A stretch of 64,000 nucleotides of DNA, taken from NCBI GenBank assembly GCA_947095585.1, contig OX352762.1, positions 51,477,843-51,541,842 of the forward strand. Reading direction: 5' to 3'. Made by a program: the position numbers and the translations under genes. This DNA is from Nephrocerus scutellatus (Eukaryota; Arthropoda; Insecta; Diptera; Pipunculidae). Below the pieces are notes generated by a model that worked only from the letters and a program-made list of their open reading frames with translations, had not been told where the DNA came from and ran no database searches. Of this stretch, positions 11,385 to 23,046 are shown piece by piece (position 1 is the first letter of the stretch; every line of letters begins with the position of its first letter).

Positions 11385-12054
11385 TAAGAGCGCCACGAGT
11401 ATTGCGGTTGAATTCATGGAGAGGTGGCATGCAGCTGGCTATTTCTTTTGAGCACCGCTGGTGGAAGAATCGATAAAACAGTGACAAGCTGGAAACGTTC
11501 CTGCGGTGTTCAAGCTAATCTATTGAATTCGCTATATTTGCGTCACCGATAAGTTTTATCGCGCGGTTTTGTATTCTATCTAACTAATGCAAAGTAGTTT
11601 TAGGAGCACTAGACCAGATATGGCAATTGTTTAGGGCGAATAAAAGCCTTGTTAATAGTAGCTAAATCAGAGGGAGTGAAATATTTCTTGCACCGGGCTA
11701 AAAAAACCTACACATTTCGCAGCGTTTTTGGCTTGTCGTTAACGCAAATACCGAGAATTGCGAGATATTCAGTTTCCTCCATGCAAGTGCCATTCATGGA
11801 TAATGGCATGGGATTTAGGATTCGCTTGGACAACAGGAGGCAGAATTGGGTTTTGGAAGCGTTAAATTCTACTCGATTGTTTTCTCCCTATTGTGCTGTC
11901 TGGATCAGAAAAAAAAAAATAAAAAAAAAATATGTAGTTGTTTTAGTTCCACATGAGAAGTGGAGGGACGTTCCTCAAACTTATATGAGAAGCTGAGAGT
12001 GCTGTCATCAGCGAAAGAGTAATTTGATTAGAAGGCACAGATATGAGTTCATTA

Positions 12055-12450
12055 ATAAAAAACAACCCATAAAAATTAAAATTTTTCATGTAAATTCTCT
12101 AATAACCAAAAGTATACTGAATTCCAATATAAATGCTGAAATACAAAAACTCGAAGCACTCCAACCCAACAACAAAACAACCCAAATCGTAAAGCAAGCA
12201 GCGCTGCGCACAGCTCACAGCACACACAGAACACAGTCATTATAGTATGCAATAATCTGATGCCGGGGGAAAAAATTTGTATGTGAGCCCCCCGCTCCCC
12301 GCGGCCCGATAAGACTCAAATTTTAATAAAAATTATTATCACCTGAAATATACACGTGAGTAAAATTTCAATAGAATCGGGCTTTGGGAAGTGTGTTAAA
12401 AATTGATCACAAGATTCTGCCCACCAGTCAGCCAGGTAATATAGAGAATT
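12055..12450 (+). mobile_element. CTCTA-family interspersed repeat, copy A1
   Basis: Starts with an ACAACCCATAAAAATTAAAA head and the subterminal TAAATTCTCTAAT, and ends with the inverse AATATAGAGAATT. It has a short interior with a CGCACAG-rich block and ends in the family tail (GGGCTTTGGGAAGTG near 12385). It is followed head-to-tail by A2. Confidence 0.75.
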
Positions 12451-12650
12451 TAAAAAAACCAACCCATAAACATTTTTTCATGTAAATTCTCTAATAAGAG
12501 ATACATATTATGTTTAAAATTTGAAGAAAATCGAGCTAGTTTTTGAAAAATTATATAGGCACCACTAACTACAAAAAGTTTTGTCCATCGGAGATACACA
12601 TGTGTACAAAATTTGAAGAAAATCGGGTTAATTTTAAAACTCTAGCAACT
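12451..12650 (+). mobile_element. CTCTA-family repeat, copy A2, 3'-truncated
   Basis: Head CCAACCCATAAACATTTTTT and TAAATTCTCTAAT directly follow the end of A1. Two internal units carry GAAGAAAATCG and the GAGATACACATGTGTA palindrome. The tail is missing. Confidence 0.7.
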
Positions 12651-12988
12651 GCACAAGTAAGAATGAAGATCTGCTCATAGAGTGTTCAATACTCGCGAGA
12701 TGCAGGCGGCATCAATGCACAATCTGGAAGCGTGGAGCTAGCAGCAAACAGATTGGTTTTGTCTTAAAGTTGACAACTGGGGTAATTTTGGCCTCAATTT
12801 TTGGTCGTAGACGAATTTGACTCGCCGAAGATGAGCATTGCAATCTGACTAACTAAATGGTTGTCCGGGATGCTGGGCACCAGAACAGCGGAGACTTTAG
12901 TCGGTGATAAAACCATTATGGTCAACACTACAAGGGGGGGTACTTTCACCCCTCTTGTGGAGCATCCATGTAGATGAATTATTTAAGC
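12651..12988. other. Unassigned stretch before the LTR-like repeat
   Basis: No domain recognised on either strand. A short inverted repeat is visible near 12930-12960 (ACAAGGGG and CCCCTCTTGT). The stretch is duplicated at 17324-17661. Confidence 0.35.
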
Positions 12989-13719
12989 TGTAAAGTAATA
13001 GTAACGTTATTTAAACTGGCAGGGTCGCCATGTAAAGTTAATGTCGAATGTGTAAAGTACTATTGTAAAGTTAATGTACTGATCGTCGTTTCTATAACTT
13101 TAACTGAATACTTCTTTTATTTATATTTATTAAGCCGTTAGGCGGTAAACAGCTTTATGTATAGAGCGAGCTGCTACAGAGAGTTTTAATTGAGCGAGTT
13201 GCTCGTAAAAATAAAACTCACTGTAGACCGAAGGATTAATTGAGTAGACAAAGTTGTTAGGTTTAAGGTAAAAACTGATCTGATTTATTATCGAAATTGA
13301 TTGGGTTTTTACACAAATTTTAGGGTTTCAATTTTCATTCAACTTCCATTCAATTTTCCGACCTTCGATAATTGAACCCAAATCACCTCGCATCCGTTAT
13401 TGCGTCAGCATTATTTTTCTAGATTCAACATTTTTTGCAATCAAATGCATTCCCTATATGCATTTAGCGTGTCAGCATTATTATTTCAAGTTCATCCACC
13501 TGACAGAGCGCATGTAACATGAACCATTAATAATAATGTTTGGCTTTACGCTTGCCATCGTTTAATGACAAGGGCAATGTATTGTGCACAACGTACGTAT
13601 GTGTGATACGTGTGTTTGTTGTTTAATTGATAAGGGAAATGCATGCGGTATACAGGTATGTATGGATGGATGGATGATATGCTGATTTAGGCGTTAGGCA
13701 AAAGTTCAATTAAGGAAGT
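12989..13719 (-). repeat. LTR-like terminal repeat, copy a
   Basis: Identical, apart from single bases, to 17662-18392 because of the tandem duplication. It is about 90-95 percent similar by eye, with indels, to 21083-21827. On the minus strand it ends in TTTACA. It contains an internal PBS-like CTGGCAGGGTCGCCA (plus-strand sense). Confidence 0.75.
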
Positions 13720-16042
13720 ATGGGTTGCAAGTTGCAAGTGCAAGGCTAAGAGAACGAGTAAGCAGAACACCGAAGGGGACTTTCGAGTTTCAATACAATT
13801 ACTAGTACTACACATACACATATTAGCCGTAGAGAGAGAGAGGGTGATTGAGTTGTTGGGGAAGTGGTATGGCATGGAAATAGAAGTATGCATGCATCCA
13901 AATGTTTTTCGCTTTGAAACGCACAGACGCAATATTCGCCATTAATTTCGTTTTATCTGGTTCTCTTTTTATTTAATTTCTTTGCATGGTTCTCTCATTT
14001 CTGTAATTGATCGAATAGTTTTTTACTCTAGTTACTGTTAACATGAGTAAGGATAAGATAAGCGAAAAGAAATGAAAATAGTTAAAAGGAAGCTTGCAGG
14101 TTGTCATTGTTATTTGCCTCTTTTTTTGTAACTTATAGTAGTATTTTTTTTTCTGTTAATCGACCAAACACGAGAGCACTGAATCATTTTATGCAATGTT
14201 GATAGAACGAGCAGAACAGAGCACTGATAGAAAATGAAAAGAGACTATACTATCACTACGGCTGCGGTAAAGAATAAAGGACTTACGCAGGTTGTGCTGC
14301 ACAAAAAAATTGGCAGGCAGTCGGTATGCACGAAATTGCGGCTACATTTTAAACCGACTTACAGTCTGCTTGTAGGGCGACAATTTCACATTTACATTTT
14401 GCTATTTGTATACAATTTAAAGTGGCTGCGTAAACTGCGCAGTCGATTTTTCTTTACTGCATTGGCTGAAAAGTGAATTTTTAACCAACATGCAGCATAA
14501 ACTGCGTAGCGGCTGAATTCTCGGCCTACTACTGCATATGTTTGTTTCGTTCTGCTCAAGCTGTGATTGTATGTTATTGAAATCACATACATCATTATCA
14601 ATCACATCAAATACAACAGATAATTTTTAAGCTGATCTAAATGTTCATTAATTGTTTTAAACATTTCTCCTAAGATTTTTTGTAACTCGCGTATGCTGTA
14701 TTCTCGACGGCCGTCTGTGAGTTTTTTAATTTCTTCTTTTGTAATGTATAATTTATTAATTGATAATGGTCCGCAGATGCGATGATCGTCCCTCGACAAC
14801 AGATCGCAAAGTGATGTCGATTGGGCTGTAGTGCCATCCTTGTTCCTTCTTAGGAGAATACAATTTTTCTCTGGGATGCATGCCAAAACTCTGTTTGGTC
14901 CCAGCATTATATTAATATTTCTTATTTGATATTATTCGTCCTCGAAACTGTCACATATTTTTAGCTCAATTATTTTATGTCAACATTCTGGTAGTATGAT
15001 AGTGGAATGAATTGCGTTGTTTTAAGTTTCTGGAAGTTATTCGTCATGGCCTAAACTTAGGTTATTTTATTTACTTTTATTAAAGATGGCCCTATTGAAG
15101 TCATTTTAAAATTTGGTATAAGTTAATTGTAATTGGCGTTTTTAGTTAACCGTATTTTATTTGGAAGATAAAGGACGTGATTACAATGGGGTGTTAATTT
15201 TTAAGTATTGTGAAATTCAAATATTAGCATTTTGTCTGTATGGTCGTTTGAATTCTATGAAATTTTGTACGATGGGTTTGGTTTTTTTGTTTGTTTAGTT
15301 TTTAACTTGTTGATAACCACTAACAGCATCTGACTCCGTAGCTGCAGTATTGGCAGATACCGAAACAGCAAAACACGCAGTTTGGTTATCTGATGATTTC
15401 GCTGCTGTGCCTGTCGTTCTGGCACCTGTTGATGGATTTGAAGTTGAGTCTGTGGTTCACGTTGCAACAGAAGTGGGCCGATTAGGAATATCATTTTGCA
15501 GATTTGTGGCAGCGATTGTTGTATTATGTTTGGCTGTATTGATAGTCCAAAAAAACGAGTGCATATCTCTTTCGTTCGGTAGGGTGTGATTCTGCTTCAT
15601 GCAACTCAATTAGGAATAGATGTGCACAAGCCTTAAGTGGTGTAGTTCTGGCACTTGGTGTATACTCAAGGAGTAGGTTCTTCTCTAGTAGGCGGATTCT
15701 TGTTGTCCTTAGCAAATTGGGTTGTCCTTGTACGACCATTCTCTGTGAGTAGTTATTTTAATTCATTTTTATTTTAGTAAAATTTATTATTTTAGTAAAA
15801 GTTGGTTATTTAGTTTTTTAGCTTCATTTTTAAATTAGTAAAATATTATTGAAAGACTGGTAGTACTATTAGTTGTCTTTTGGATCCCAACTATCGATGG
15901 CTGCGAAGATTTCCGCTAGATGTGGGAATTGATCCACCTCGGCATTTACTTTATTTATTCGCCTTATTGTGCATCGGCGCATGATATCCTCGTATTCAAA
16001 TTCGTCGGTTTCCCTGCCGCTATCGTTGTCGTTTTCGTTGTT
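13720..16042 (-). other. Internal region of the LTR-like element, truncated copy
   Basis: Duplicate of 18393-20715. It contains the same small minus ORFs (for example 14602-14907, 101 aa, and 15255-15494, 79 aa). The gag-like ORF is cut at 16042 by the duplication junction. Confidence 0.6.
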
Positions 16043-16062
16043 CGTGTGGCATTAGCCTAAGA

Positions 16063-16673
16063 GCGCCACGAGTATTGCGGTTGAATTCATGGAGAGGTGG
16101 CATGCAGCTGGCTATTTCTTTTGAGCACCGCTGGTGGAAGAATCGATAAAACAGTGACAAGCTGGAAACGTTCCTGCGGTGTTCAAGCTAATCTATTGAA
16201 TTCGCTATATTTGCGTCACCGATAAGTTTTATCGCGCGGTTTTGTATTCTATCTAACTAATGCAAAGTAGTTTTAGGAGCACTAGACCAGATATGGCAAT
16301 TGTTTAGGGCGAATAAAAGCCTTGTTAATAGTAGCTAAATCAGAGGGAGTGAAATATTTCTTGCACCGGGCTAAAAAAACCTACACATTTCGCAGCGTTT
16401 TTGGCTTGTCGTTAACGCAAATACCGAGAATTGCGAGATATTCAGTTTCCTCCATGCAAGTGCCATTCATGGATAATGGCATGGGATTTAGGATTCGCTT
16501 GGACAACAGGAGGCAGAATTGGGTTTTGGAAGCGTTAAATTCTACTCGATTGTTTTCTCCCTATTGTGCTGTCTGGATCAGAAAAAAAAAAATAAAAAAA
16601 AAATATGTAGTTGTTTTAGTTCCACATGAGAAGTGGAGGGACGTTCCTCAAACTTATATGAGAAGCTGAGAGT
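16063..16673 (-). pseudogene. Jockey LINE fragment, second copy created by the tandem duplication
   Basis: Same sequence as 11390-12000, including the MNGTCMEETEYLAIL-type block on the minus strand. It lacks the C-terminal part present left of 11370. Confidence 0.8.
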
Positions 16674-16727
16674 GCTGTCATCAGCGAAAGAGTAATTTGA
16701 TTAGAAGGCACAGATATGAGTTCATTA

Positions 16728-17323
16728 ATAAAAAACAACCCATAAAAATTAAAATTTTTCATGTAAATTCTCTAATAACCAAAAGTATACTGAATTCCAA
16801 TATAAATGCTGAAATACAAAAACTCGAAGCACTCCAACCCAACAACAAAACAACCCAAATCGTAAAGCAAGCAGCGCTGCGCACAGCTCACAGCACACAC
16901 AGAACACAGTCATTATAGTATGCAATAATCTGATGCCGGGGGAAAAAATTTGTATGTGAGCCCCCCGCTCCCCGCGGCCCGATAAGACTCAAATTTTAAT
17001 AAAAATTATTATCACCTGAAATATACACGTGAGTAAAATTTCAATAGAATCGGGCTTTGGGAAGTGTGTTAAAAATTGATCACAAGATTCTGCCCACCAG
17101 TCAGCCAGGTAATATAGAGAATTTAAAAAAACCAACCCATAAACATTTTTTCATGTAAATTCTCTAATAAGAGATACATATTATGTTTAAAATTTGAAGA
17201 AAATCGAGCTAGTTTTTGAAAAATTATATAGGCACCACTAACTACAAAAAGTTTTGTCCATCGGAGATACACATGTGTACAAAATTTGAAGAAAATCGGG
17301 TTAATTTTAAAACTCTAGCAACT
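16728..17323 (+). mobile_element. CTCTA-family repeats A1 and A2, duplicated copies
   Basis: These correspond base for base to 12055-12450 and 12451-12650 shifted by 4,673. They arose by the tandem duplication, not by independent insertion. Confidence 0.8.
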
Positions 17324-17661
17324 GCACAAGTAAGAATGAAGATCTGCTCATAGAGTGTTCAATACTCGCGAGATGCAGGCGGCATCAATGCACAATCTGG
17401 AAGCGTGGAGCTAGCAGCAAACAGATTGGTTTTGTCTTAAAGTTGACAACTGGGGTAATTTTGGCCTCAATTTTTGGTCGTAGACGAATTTGACTCGCCG
17501 AAGATGAGCATTGCAATCTGACTAACTAAATGGTTGTCCGGGATGCTGGGCACCAGAACAGCGGAGACTTTAGTCGGTGATAAAACCATTATGGTCAACA
17601 CTACAAGGGGGGGTACTTTCACCCCTCTTGTGGAGCATCCATGTAGATGAATTATTTAAGC

Positions 17662-18392
17662 TGTAAAGTAATAGTAACGTTATTTAAACTGGCAGGGTCG
17701 CCATGTAAAGTTAATGTCGAATGTGTAAAGTACTATTGTAAAGTTAATGTACTGATCGTCGTTTCTATAACTTTAACTGAATACTTCTTTTATTTATATT
17801 TATTAAGCCGTTAGGCGGTAAACAGCTTTATGTATAGAGCGAGCTGCTACAGAGAGTTTTAATTGAGCGAGTTGCTCGTAAAAATAAAACTCACTGTAGA
17901 CCGAAGGATTAATTGAGTAGACAAAGTTGTTAGGTTTAAGGTAAAAACTGATCTGATTTATTATCGAAATTGATTGGGTTTTTACACAAATTTTAGGGTT
18001 TCAATTTTCATTCAACTTCCATTCAATTTTCCGACCTTCGATAATTGAACCCAAATCACCTCGCATACGTTATTGCGTCAGCATTATTTTTCTAGATTCA
18101 GCATTTTTTGCAATCAAATGCATTCCCTATATGCATTTAGCGTGTCAGCATTATTATTTCAAGTTCATCCACCTGACAGAGCGCATGTAACATGAACCAT
18201 TAATAATAATGTTTGGCTTTACGCTTGCCATCGTTTAATGACAAGGGCAATGTATTGTGCACAACGTACGTATGTGTGATACGTGTGTTTGTTGTTTAAT
18301 TGATAAGGGAAATGCATGCGGTATACAGGTATGTATGGATGGATGGATGATATGCTGATTTAGGCGTTAGGCAAAAGTTCAATTAAGGAAGT
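17662..18392 (-). repeat. LTR-like terminal repeat, copy b (3' LTR)
   Basis: Left repeat of the LTR-type element. It is flanked on the left by unrelated sequence (ATTATTTAAGC) beginning exactly where the minus-strand TTTACA end is reached. It shares its last bases AAGGAAGT with copy c before the two diverge. Confidence 0.7.
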
Positions 18393-19274
18393 ATGGGTTG
18401 CAAGTTGCAAGTGCAAGGCTAAGAGAACGAGTAAGCAGAACACCGAAGGGGACTTTCGAGTTTCAATACAATTACTAGTACTACACATACACATATTAGC
18501 CGTAGAGAGAGAGAGGGTGATTGAGTTGTTGGGGAAGTGGTATGGCATGGAAATAGAAGTATGCATGCATCCAAATGTTTTTCGCTTTGAAACGCACAGA
18601 CGCAATATTCGCCATTAATTTCGTTTTATCTGGTTCTCTTTTTATTTAATTTCTTTGCATGGTTCTCTCATTTCTGTAATTGATCGAATAGTTTTTTACT
18701 CTAGTTACTGTTAACATGAGTAAGGATAAGATAAGCGAAAAGAAATGAAAATAGTTAAAAGGAAGCTTGCAGGTTGTCATTGTTATTTGCCTCTTTTTTT
18801 GTAACTTATAGTAGTATTTTTTTTTCTGTTAATCGACCAAACACGAGAGCACTGAATCATTTTATGCAATGTTGATAGAACGAGCAGAACAGAGCACTGA
18901 TAGAAAATGAAAAGAGACTATACTATCACTACGGCTGCGGTAAAGAATAAAGGACTTACGCAGGTTGTGCTGCACAAAAAAATTGGCAGGCAGTCGGTAT
19001 GCACGAAATTGCGGCTACATTTTAAACCGACTTACAGTCTGCTTGTAGGGCGACAATTTCACATTTACATTTTGCTATTTGTATACAATTTAAAGTGGCT
19101 GCGTAAACTGCGCAGTCGATTTTTCTTTACTGCATTGGCTGAAAAGTGAATTTTTAACCAACATGCAGCATAAACTGCGTAGCGGCTGAATTCTCGGCCT
19201 ACTACTGCATATGTTTGTTTCGTTCTGCTCAAGCTGTGATTGTATGTTATTGAAATCACATACATCATTATCAA

Positions 19275-19580
19275 TCACATCAAATACAACAGATAATTTT
19301 TAAGCTGATCTAAATGTTCATTACTTGTTTTAAACATTTCTCCTAAGATTTTTTGTAACTCGCGTATGCTGTATTCTCGACGGCCGTCTGTGAGTTTTTT
19401 AATTTCTTCTTTTGTAATGTATAATTTATTAATTGATAATGGTCCGCAGATGCGATGATCGTCCCTCGACAACAGATCGCAAAGTGATGTCGATTGGGCT
19501 GTAGTGCCATCCTTGTTCCTTCTTAGGAGAATACAATTTTTCTCTGGGATGCATGCCAAAACTCTGTTTGGTCCCAGCAT
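19275..19580 (-). CDS. Hypothetical 101-aa ORF inside the LTR-type element
   Basis: Open minus frame starting MLGPNRVLACIPEKNCILL and ending QLKNYLLYLM. It is also present at 14602-14907 with one Ile/Ser difference. I do not recognise a domain. Two cysteines (CIPEKNC) and a charged, helical C-terminal half are visible. It lies downstream (minus sense) of the gag-like ORF and could be an element protein or a chance ORF. Confidence 0.3.
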   Translation of the reverse strand: MLGPNRVLACIPEKNCILLRRNKDGTTAQSTSLCDLLSRDDHRICGPLSINKLYITKEEIKKLTDGRREYSIRELQKILGEMFKTSNEHLDQLKNYLLYLM

Positions 19581-20541
19581 TATATTAATATTTCTTATTT
19601 GATATTATTCGTCCTCGAAACTGTCACATATTTTTAGCTCAATTATTTTATGTCAACATTCTGGTAGTATGATAGTGGAATGAATTGCGTTGTTTTAAGT
19701 TTCTGGAAGTTATTCGTCATGGCCTAAACTTAGGTTATTTTATTTACTTTTATTAAAGATGGCCCTATTGAAGTCATTTTAAAATTTGGTATAAGTTAAT
19801 TGTAATTGGCGTTTTTAGTTAACCGTATTTTATTTGGAAGATAAAGGACGTGATTACAATGGGGTGTTAATTTTTAAGTATTGTGAAATTCAAATATTAG
19901 CATTTTGTCTGTATGGTCGTTTGAATTCTATGAAATTTTGTACGATGGGTTTGGTTTTTTTGTTTGTTTAGTTTTTAACTTGTTGATAACCACTAACAGC
20001 ATCTGACTCCGTAGCTGCAGTATTGGCAGATACCGAAACAGCAAAACACGCAGTTTGGTTATCTGATGATTTCGCTGCTGTGCCTGTCGTTCTGGCACCT
20101 GTTGATGGATTTGAAGTTGAGTCTGTGGTTCACGTTGCAACAGAAGTGGGCCGATTAGGAATATCATTTTGCAGATTTGTGGCAGCGATTGTTGTATTAT
20201 GTTTGGCTGTATTGATAGTCCAAAAAAACGAGTGCATATCTCTTTCGTTCGGTAGGGTGTGATTCTGCTTCATGCAACTCAATTAGGAATAGATGTGCAC
20301 AAGCCTTAAGTGGTGTAGTTCTGGCACTTGGTGTATACTCAAGGAGTAGGTTCTTCTCTAGTAGGCGGATTCTTGTTGTCCTTAGCAAATTGGGTTGTCC
20401 TTGTACGACCATTCTCTGTGAGTAGTTATTTTAATTCATTTTTATTTTAGTAAAATTTATTATTTTAGTAAAAGTTGGTTATTTAGTTTTTTAGCTTCAT
20501 TTTTAAATTAGTAAAATATTATTGAAAGACTGGTAGTACTA

Positions 20542-20928
20542 TTAGTTGTCTTTTGGATCCCAACTATCGATGGCTGCGAAGATTTCCGCTAGATGTGGGA
20601 ATTGATCCACCTCGGCATTTACTTTATTTATTCGCCTTATTGTGCATCGGCGCATGATATCCTCGTATTCAAATTCGTCGGTTTCCCTGCCGCTATCGTT
20701 GTCGTTTTCGTTGTTCATTTTTAAGTTATCTTTTGCTTCTTTTCGTCGCAACTGGCGGCTCTTGTATTCCGCGATTGTTAGACGCCTTGGTCCCTCTGCT
20801 ATGTTGTTTTTTGACAATTTGATGGATGATGTCTGGAGTAATCTTTCCGCCTCGGTGATGTACTGAGAGGCAATGGACAGTATTTCCTGTTGTGTGCTAG
20901 CCGCTGTTGTTGTTTGGGTCTTCTTCAT
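20542..20928 (-). CDS. Gag-like 128-aa ORF downstream of a PBS
   Basis: Starts MKKTQTTTAASTQQEIL, 140 nt downstream of the PBS-like site, a position typical of Gag. The protein is hydrophilic: a basic segment (YKSRQLRRKEAKDNLK at about residues 56-71) is followed by an acidic Asn/Asp/Glu stretch (about 73-90) and an IFAAIDSWDPKDN C-terminus. No zinc knuckle is seen. The truncated copy ends at 16042. Function as Gag is inferred from position only. Confidence 0.4.
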   Translation of the reverse strand: MKKTQTTTAASTQQEILSIASQYITEAERLLQTSSIKLSKNNIAEGPRRLTIAEYKSRQLRRKEAKDNLKMNNENDNDSGRETDEFEYEDIMRRCTIRRINKVNAEVDQFPHLAEIFAAIDSWDPKDN

Positions 20929-21067
20929 GGATATTGAAATTTTTTTTTCTTTTCAATGATGTTTGCCAAGTTAATAATTGGCAGAGTTAAATATTGTGAA
21001 TTTTTGATGATAAAAATTTTTTTTGGCAGAGTCAAAGTTTGCCCAAATTTAAAGTTAACGCTCGAGT

Positions 21068-21082
21068 CTGGCAGGATCGCCA
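21068..21082 (-). promoter_or_regulatory. Primer-binding-site-like sequence of the LTR-type element
   Basis: Minus-strand TGGCGATCCTGCCAG lies immediately after the TTTACA end of the LTR-like repeat. Insect LTR elements commonly have a PBS beginning TGG directly after the LTR. A near-identical copy (TGGCGACCCTGCCAG) lies inside the repeat at 21124-21110, suggesting the LTR once absorbed its own PBS. Confidence 0.6.
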
Positions 21083-21827
21083 TGTAAAGTTATAGTAACG
21101 TTATTTAAACTGGCAGGGTCGCCATGTAAAGTTAATGTCGAATGTTTAAAGTACTATTGTAAAGTTGATGTACTGATCGTAGTTTCTATAACTTTAACTG
21201 AATACTTCTTTTATTTATATTTATTAAGCCAGCTTCGAAACGTTAGCCTGTCCTTTGCAGTAGCGAGCTGCTACAGTGAGTTCAAATTGAGCGAGTTGCT
21301 TGTAAAAATAAAACTCACTGTAGACCGAAGGATTAATTGAGTAGACAAAGTTGTTAGGTTTAAGGTAAAAACTGATCTGATTTATTATCGAAATTGATTG
21401 GAGTTTTATACAAATTTTAGGGTTTCAATTACCATTCAATTTTCATTCAACTTCCATTAAATTTTCCGACCTTCGATAATTGAACCCAAATCACCTCGCA
21501 TACTTTATTGCGTCAGCATTATTTTTCTAGATTCAGCATTTTTTGCAATCAAATGCATTCCCTATATGCATTTAGCGTGTCAGCATTATTATTTCAAGTT
21601 CATCCACATGACAGAGCGCATGTAACATGAACCATTAATAATAATGTTTGGCTTTACGCTTGCCATCGTTTAATGACAAGGACAATGTATTGTGCACAAC
21701 GTACGTATGTGTGATACGTGTGTTTGTTGTTTAATTGATAAGGGAAATGCATGCGGTATACAGGTATGTATGGATGGATGGATGATATGCTGATTTAGGC
21801 GTTAGGCAAAAGTTCAATTAAGGAAGT
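21083..21827 (-). repeat. LTR-like terminal repeat, copy c (5' LTR)
   Basis: Right repeat of the LTR-type element. It differs from copies a and b by substitutions and indels, for example near 21235 (GCCAGCTTCGAAACG) and 21420-21450. The degree of difference implies an insertion much older than the 4.7-kb duplication. Confidence 0.7.
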
Positions 21828-21924
21828 TCGGAGTTAGTAGATATATAGATTATTAATTTGTATGCAAATGTTATGAATGGGTAAATGAGGAAATGATCAC
21901 TGGTGTAATCCCTTCACAAAGCGA

Positions 21925-22290
21925 CTAGCTGAAGCAGGAATTTATGACCAAGGATACGCGGACGATATAGTCATCGTAGCAAGAACACTACCTGTCGATG
22001 AAGTGCTCTGTAACATAATCCAAAATGGATTAAATATCACGAGTAAATGGTGCCAAGAAGTGGGACTCAGGGTAAACCCAAATAATACCACAATGGTTTC
22101 CTTCACCAATAAAAGGAAGCTAGTGCGAATGCACCCGGATGCCCTTAATGGAGAAGAGATAGCTAGCAGCAAAGAGGTAAAAAACCTTGAACCTTGAATT
22201 TGATAGCAGACTGCTATGGAACAAACACCAAAAAGCAGTACTACAAAAAACAAAAAGAGCACTCATAGTATGGAGAAGAGTGGTTGGTAG
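21925..22290 (+). pseudogene. R1/I-group LINE reverse transcriptase palm fragment
   Basis: The plus frame contains YADDIVIVA (YADD at 21955-21966) followed by GLNITSKWCQEVGLRVN and MVSFTNKRKL. This is the post-catalytic region of R1/LOA/I-type LINEs. A frameshift near 22190 and later stops break it. Its C-terminal part seems to resume at about 23213. Confidence 0.8.
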
Positions 22291-22618
22291 TGATAGATCT
22301 ACTCCCACTACACCTAGTAGTAGAGAGCAAATCCAGGGAAACCAAGTTACGTTAAAGTAAGGTAAGCTGCTTGACGGACAGCAGGGCAAGATTAATTATG
22401 GAATCACTGGCCAAGCTGACTCCCATAGCTAATATGCCTTGTGAGAACATGGTGCAAAAGCTCGAAAAAGAAAAGAAAAATAATTTTGAAGTTATAATGA
22501 GCACCAAGAAGAAATTCAGATCTGAGACTGAATACCAGATACATTCGGGTGCCATAAAGTAAACCAAGTTCTCTGTAGCAATGGGGCAGTACCCGAGTAT
22601 ATTCCAGGTAGAAGTACA

Positions 22619-22621
<3 letters not shown>
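22291..22621. other. Unassigned stretch between LINE fragments
   Basis: Part of the LINE interval, but no conserved block is recognised. The 63-aa plus ORF at 22371-22562 is Lys/Glu-rich and not identifiable. Confidence 0.3.

Positions 22622-22699
<78 letters not shown>
22622..22699. repeat. GA dinucleotide microsatellite with a G run
   Basis: About 34 uninterrupted GA units followed by about 10 G. The minus-strand Ser/Leu-only ORFs crossing it are artefacts of this repeat. Confidence 0.97.
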
Positions 22700-22797
22700 A
22701 ACACTGACGGCCTCTGGTCAAGACACGACAGTGGGAGAGAGGAAACACTGACGGCCCTTGTCAAGACACGACAGTGGGAAGAAGGAACACTGACGGC
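22700..22797 (+). repeat. Short tandem repeat, about 47-bp unit
   Basis: AACACTGACGGCC followed by TCAAGACACGACAGTGGGA occurs twice, with a third partial AACACTGACGGCC at the end. Confidence 0.85.
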
Positions 22798-23046
22798 CTA
22801 ATTTATATTTGCTGATCTCTCAGCACGCAAAACGTATTGGGTTTAGTTCGGTGGAGAACTTTTGCCCGTGGTCGGATTCGACCCATTTATGAGCACAAGT
22901 TGTCGAACCTCATTAATATTTTTTGAGAACTCGGTGGGAATTTTATGCCTTGAAATTAAATAATTTACCCGTGTTCGGTTGGGTGTCCAGTACTTTGTGA
23001 TGGGTGCTGTCAATTACGCATATTATGCCGTATGGGTATTGCTTTA

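Larger units (their letters stand above)
10535..12000 (-). pseudogene. Jockey-like LINE ORF2, RT thumb to C-terminus, interrupted by a MITE
   Basis: Minus-strand reading from 12000 gives RVEFNASKTQFCLLS-like and MNGTCMEETEYLAILGICV (post-YADD region). Then comes the RNRAKKLI block near 11530, the SLFYRFFHQRCSKEIASCMPP block near 11480, and the C-terminal NAHQFTLKPIFGHTVKFRDSF block near 10750. The MITE at 10773-11384 separates the last two blocks. This copy retains about 60 bp that is missing in the 2230-2740 copy. The part left of 11370 is not included in the tandem duplication; the part right of it is copied at 16043-16673. Confidence 0.8.
11370..16042. repeat. Tandem duplication, unit 1 (4,673 bp)
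   Basis: Every base block here recurs at +4,673. Only a handful of substitutions were seen by eye (for example near 13390, 13427 and 14644). The left breakpoint lies inside the right TIR of the MITE. The right breakpoint lies inside a gag-like ORF. The unit carries the Jockey tail, two CTCTA repeats, an LTR-like repeat and 2.3 kb of internal LTR-element sequence. Confidence 0.9.
16043..20715. repeat. Tandem duplication, unit 2 (4,673 bp)
   Basis: Head-to-tail copy of 11370-16042. At the junction, gag-like sequence (GTTTTCGTTGTT) is joined to CGTGTGGCATTAGCC from the MITE terminus, with about 2 bp (TC) of microhomology. After 20715 the gag-like ORF continues normally. Unit 2 therefore has the intact right junction and unit 1 the intact left junction. 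Confidence 0.9.
17662..21827 (-). mobile_element. LTR-type retroelement, apparently non-autonomous
   Basis: Terminal direct repeats 17662-18392 and 21083-21827 enclose about 2.7 kb. On the minus strand the right repeat ends TTTACA and is followed at once by a PBS-like TGGCGATCCTGCCAG (21082-21068). A gag-like ORF then starts at 20928. No protease, RT or integrase motif is visible, the repeats do not begin with TG, and no target duplication or polypurine tract was found. The PBS and repeats make a degenerate or non-autonomous LTR element most likely, but the class is unresolved. Confidence 0.6.

Noticed and set aside
22404..22764. Minus ORFs with long Ser/Leu runs
   Set aside because: They are read through the GA microsatellite at 22622-22690.
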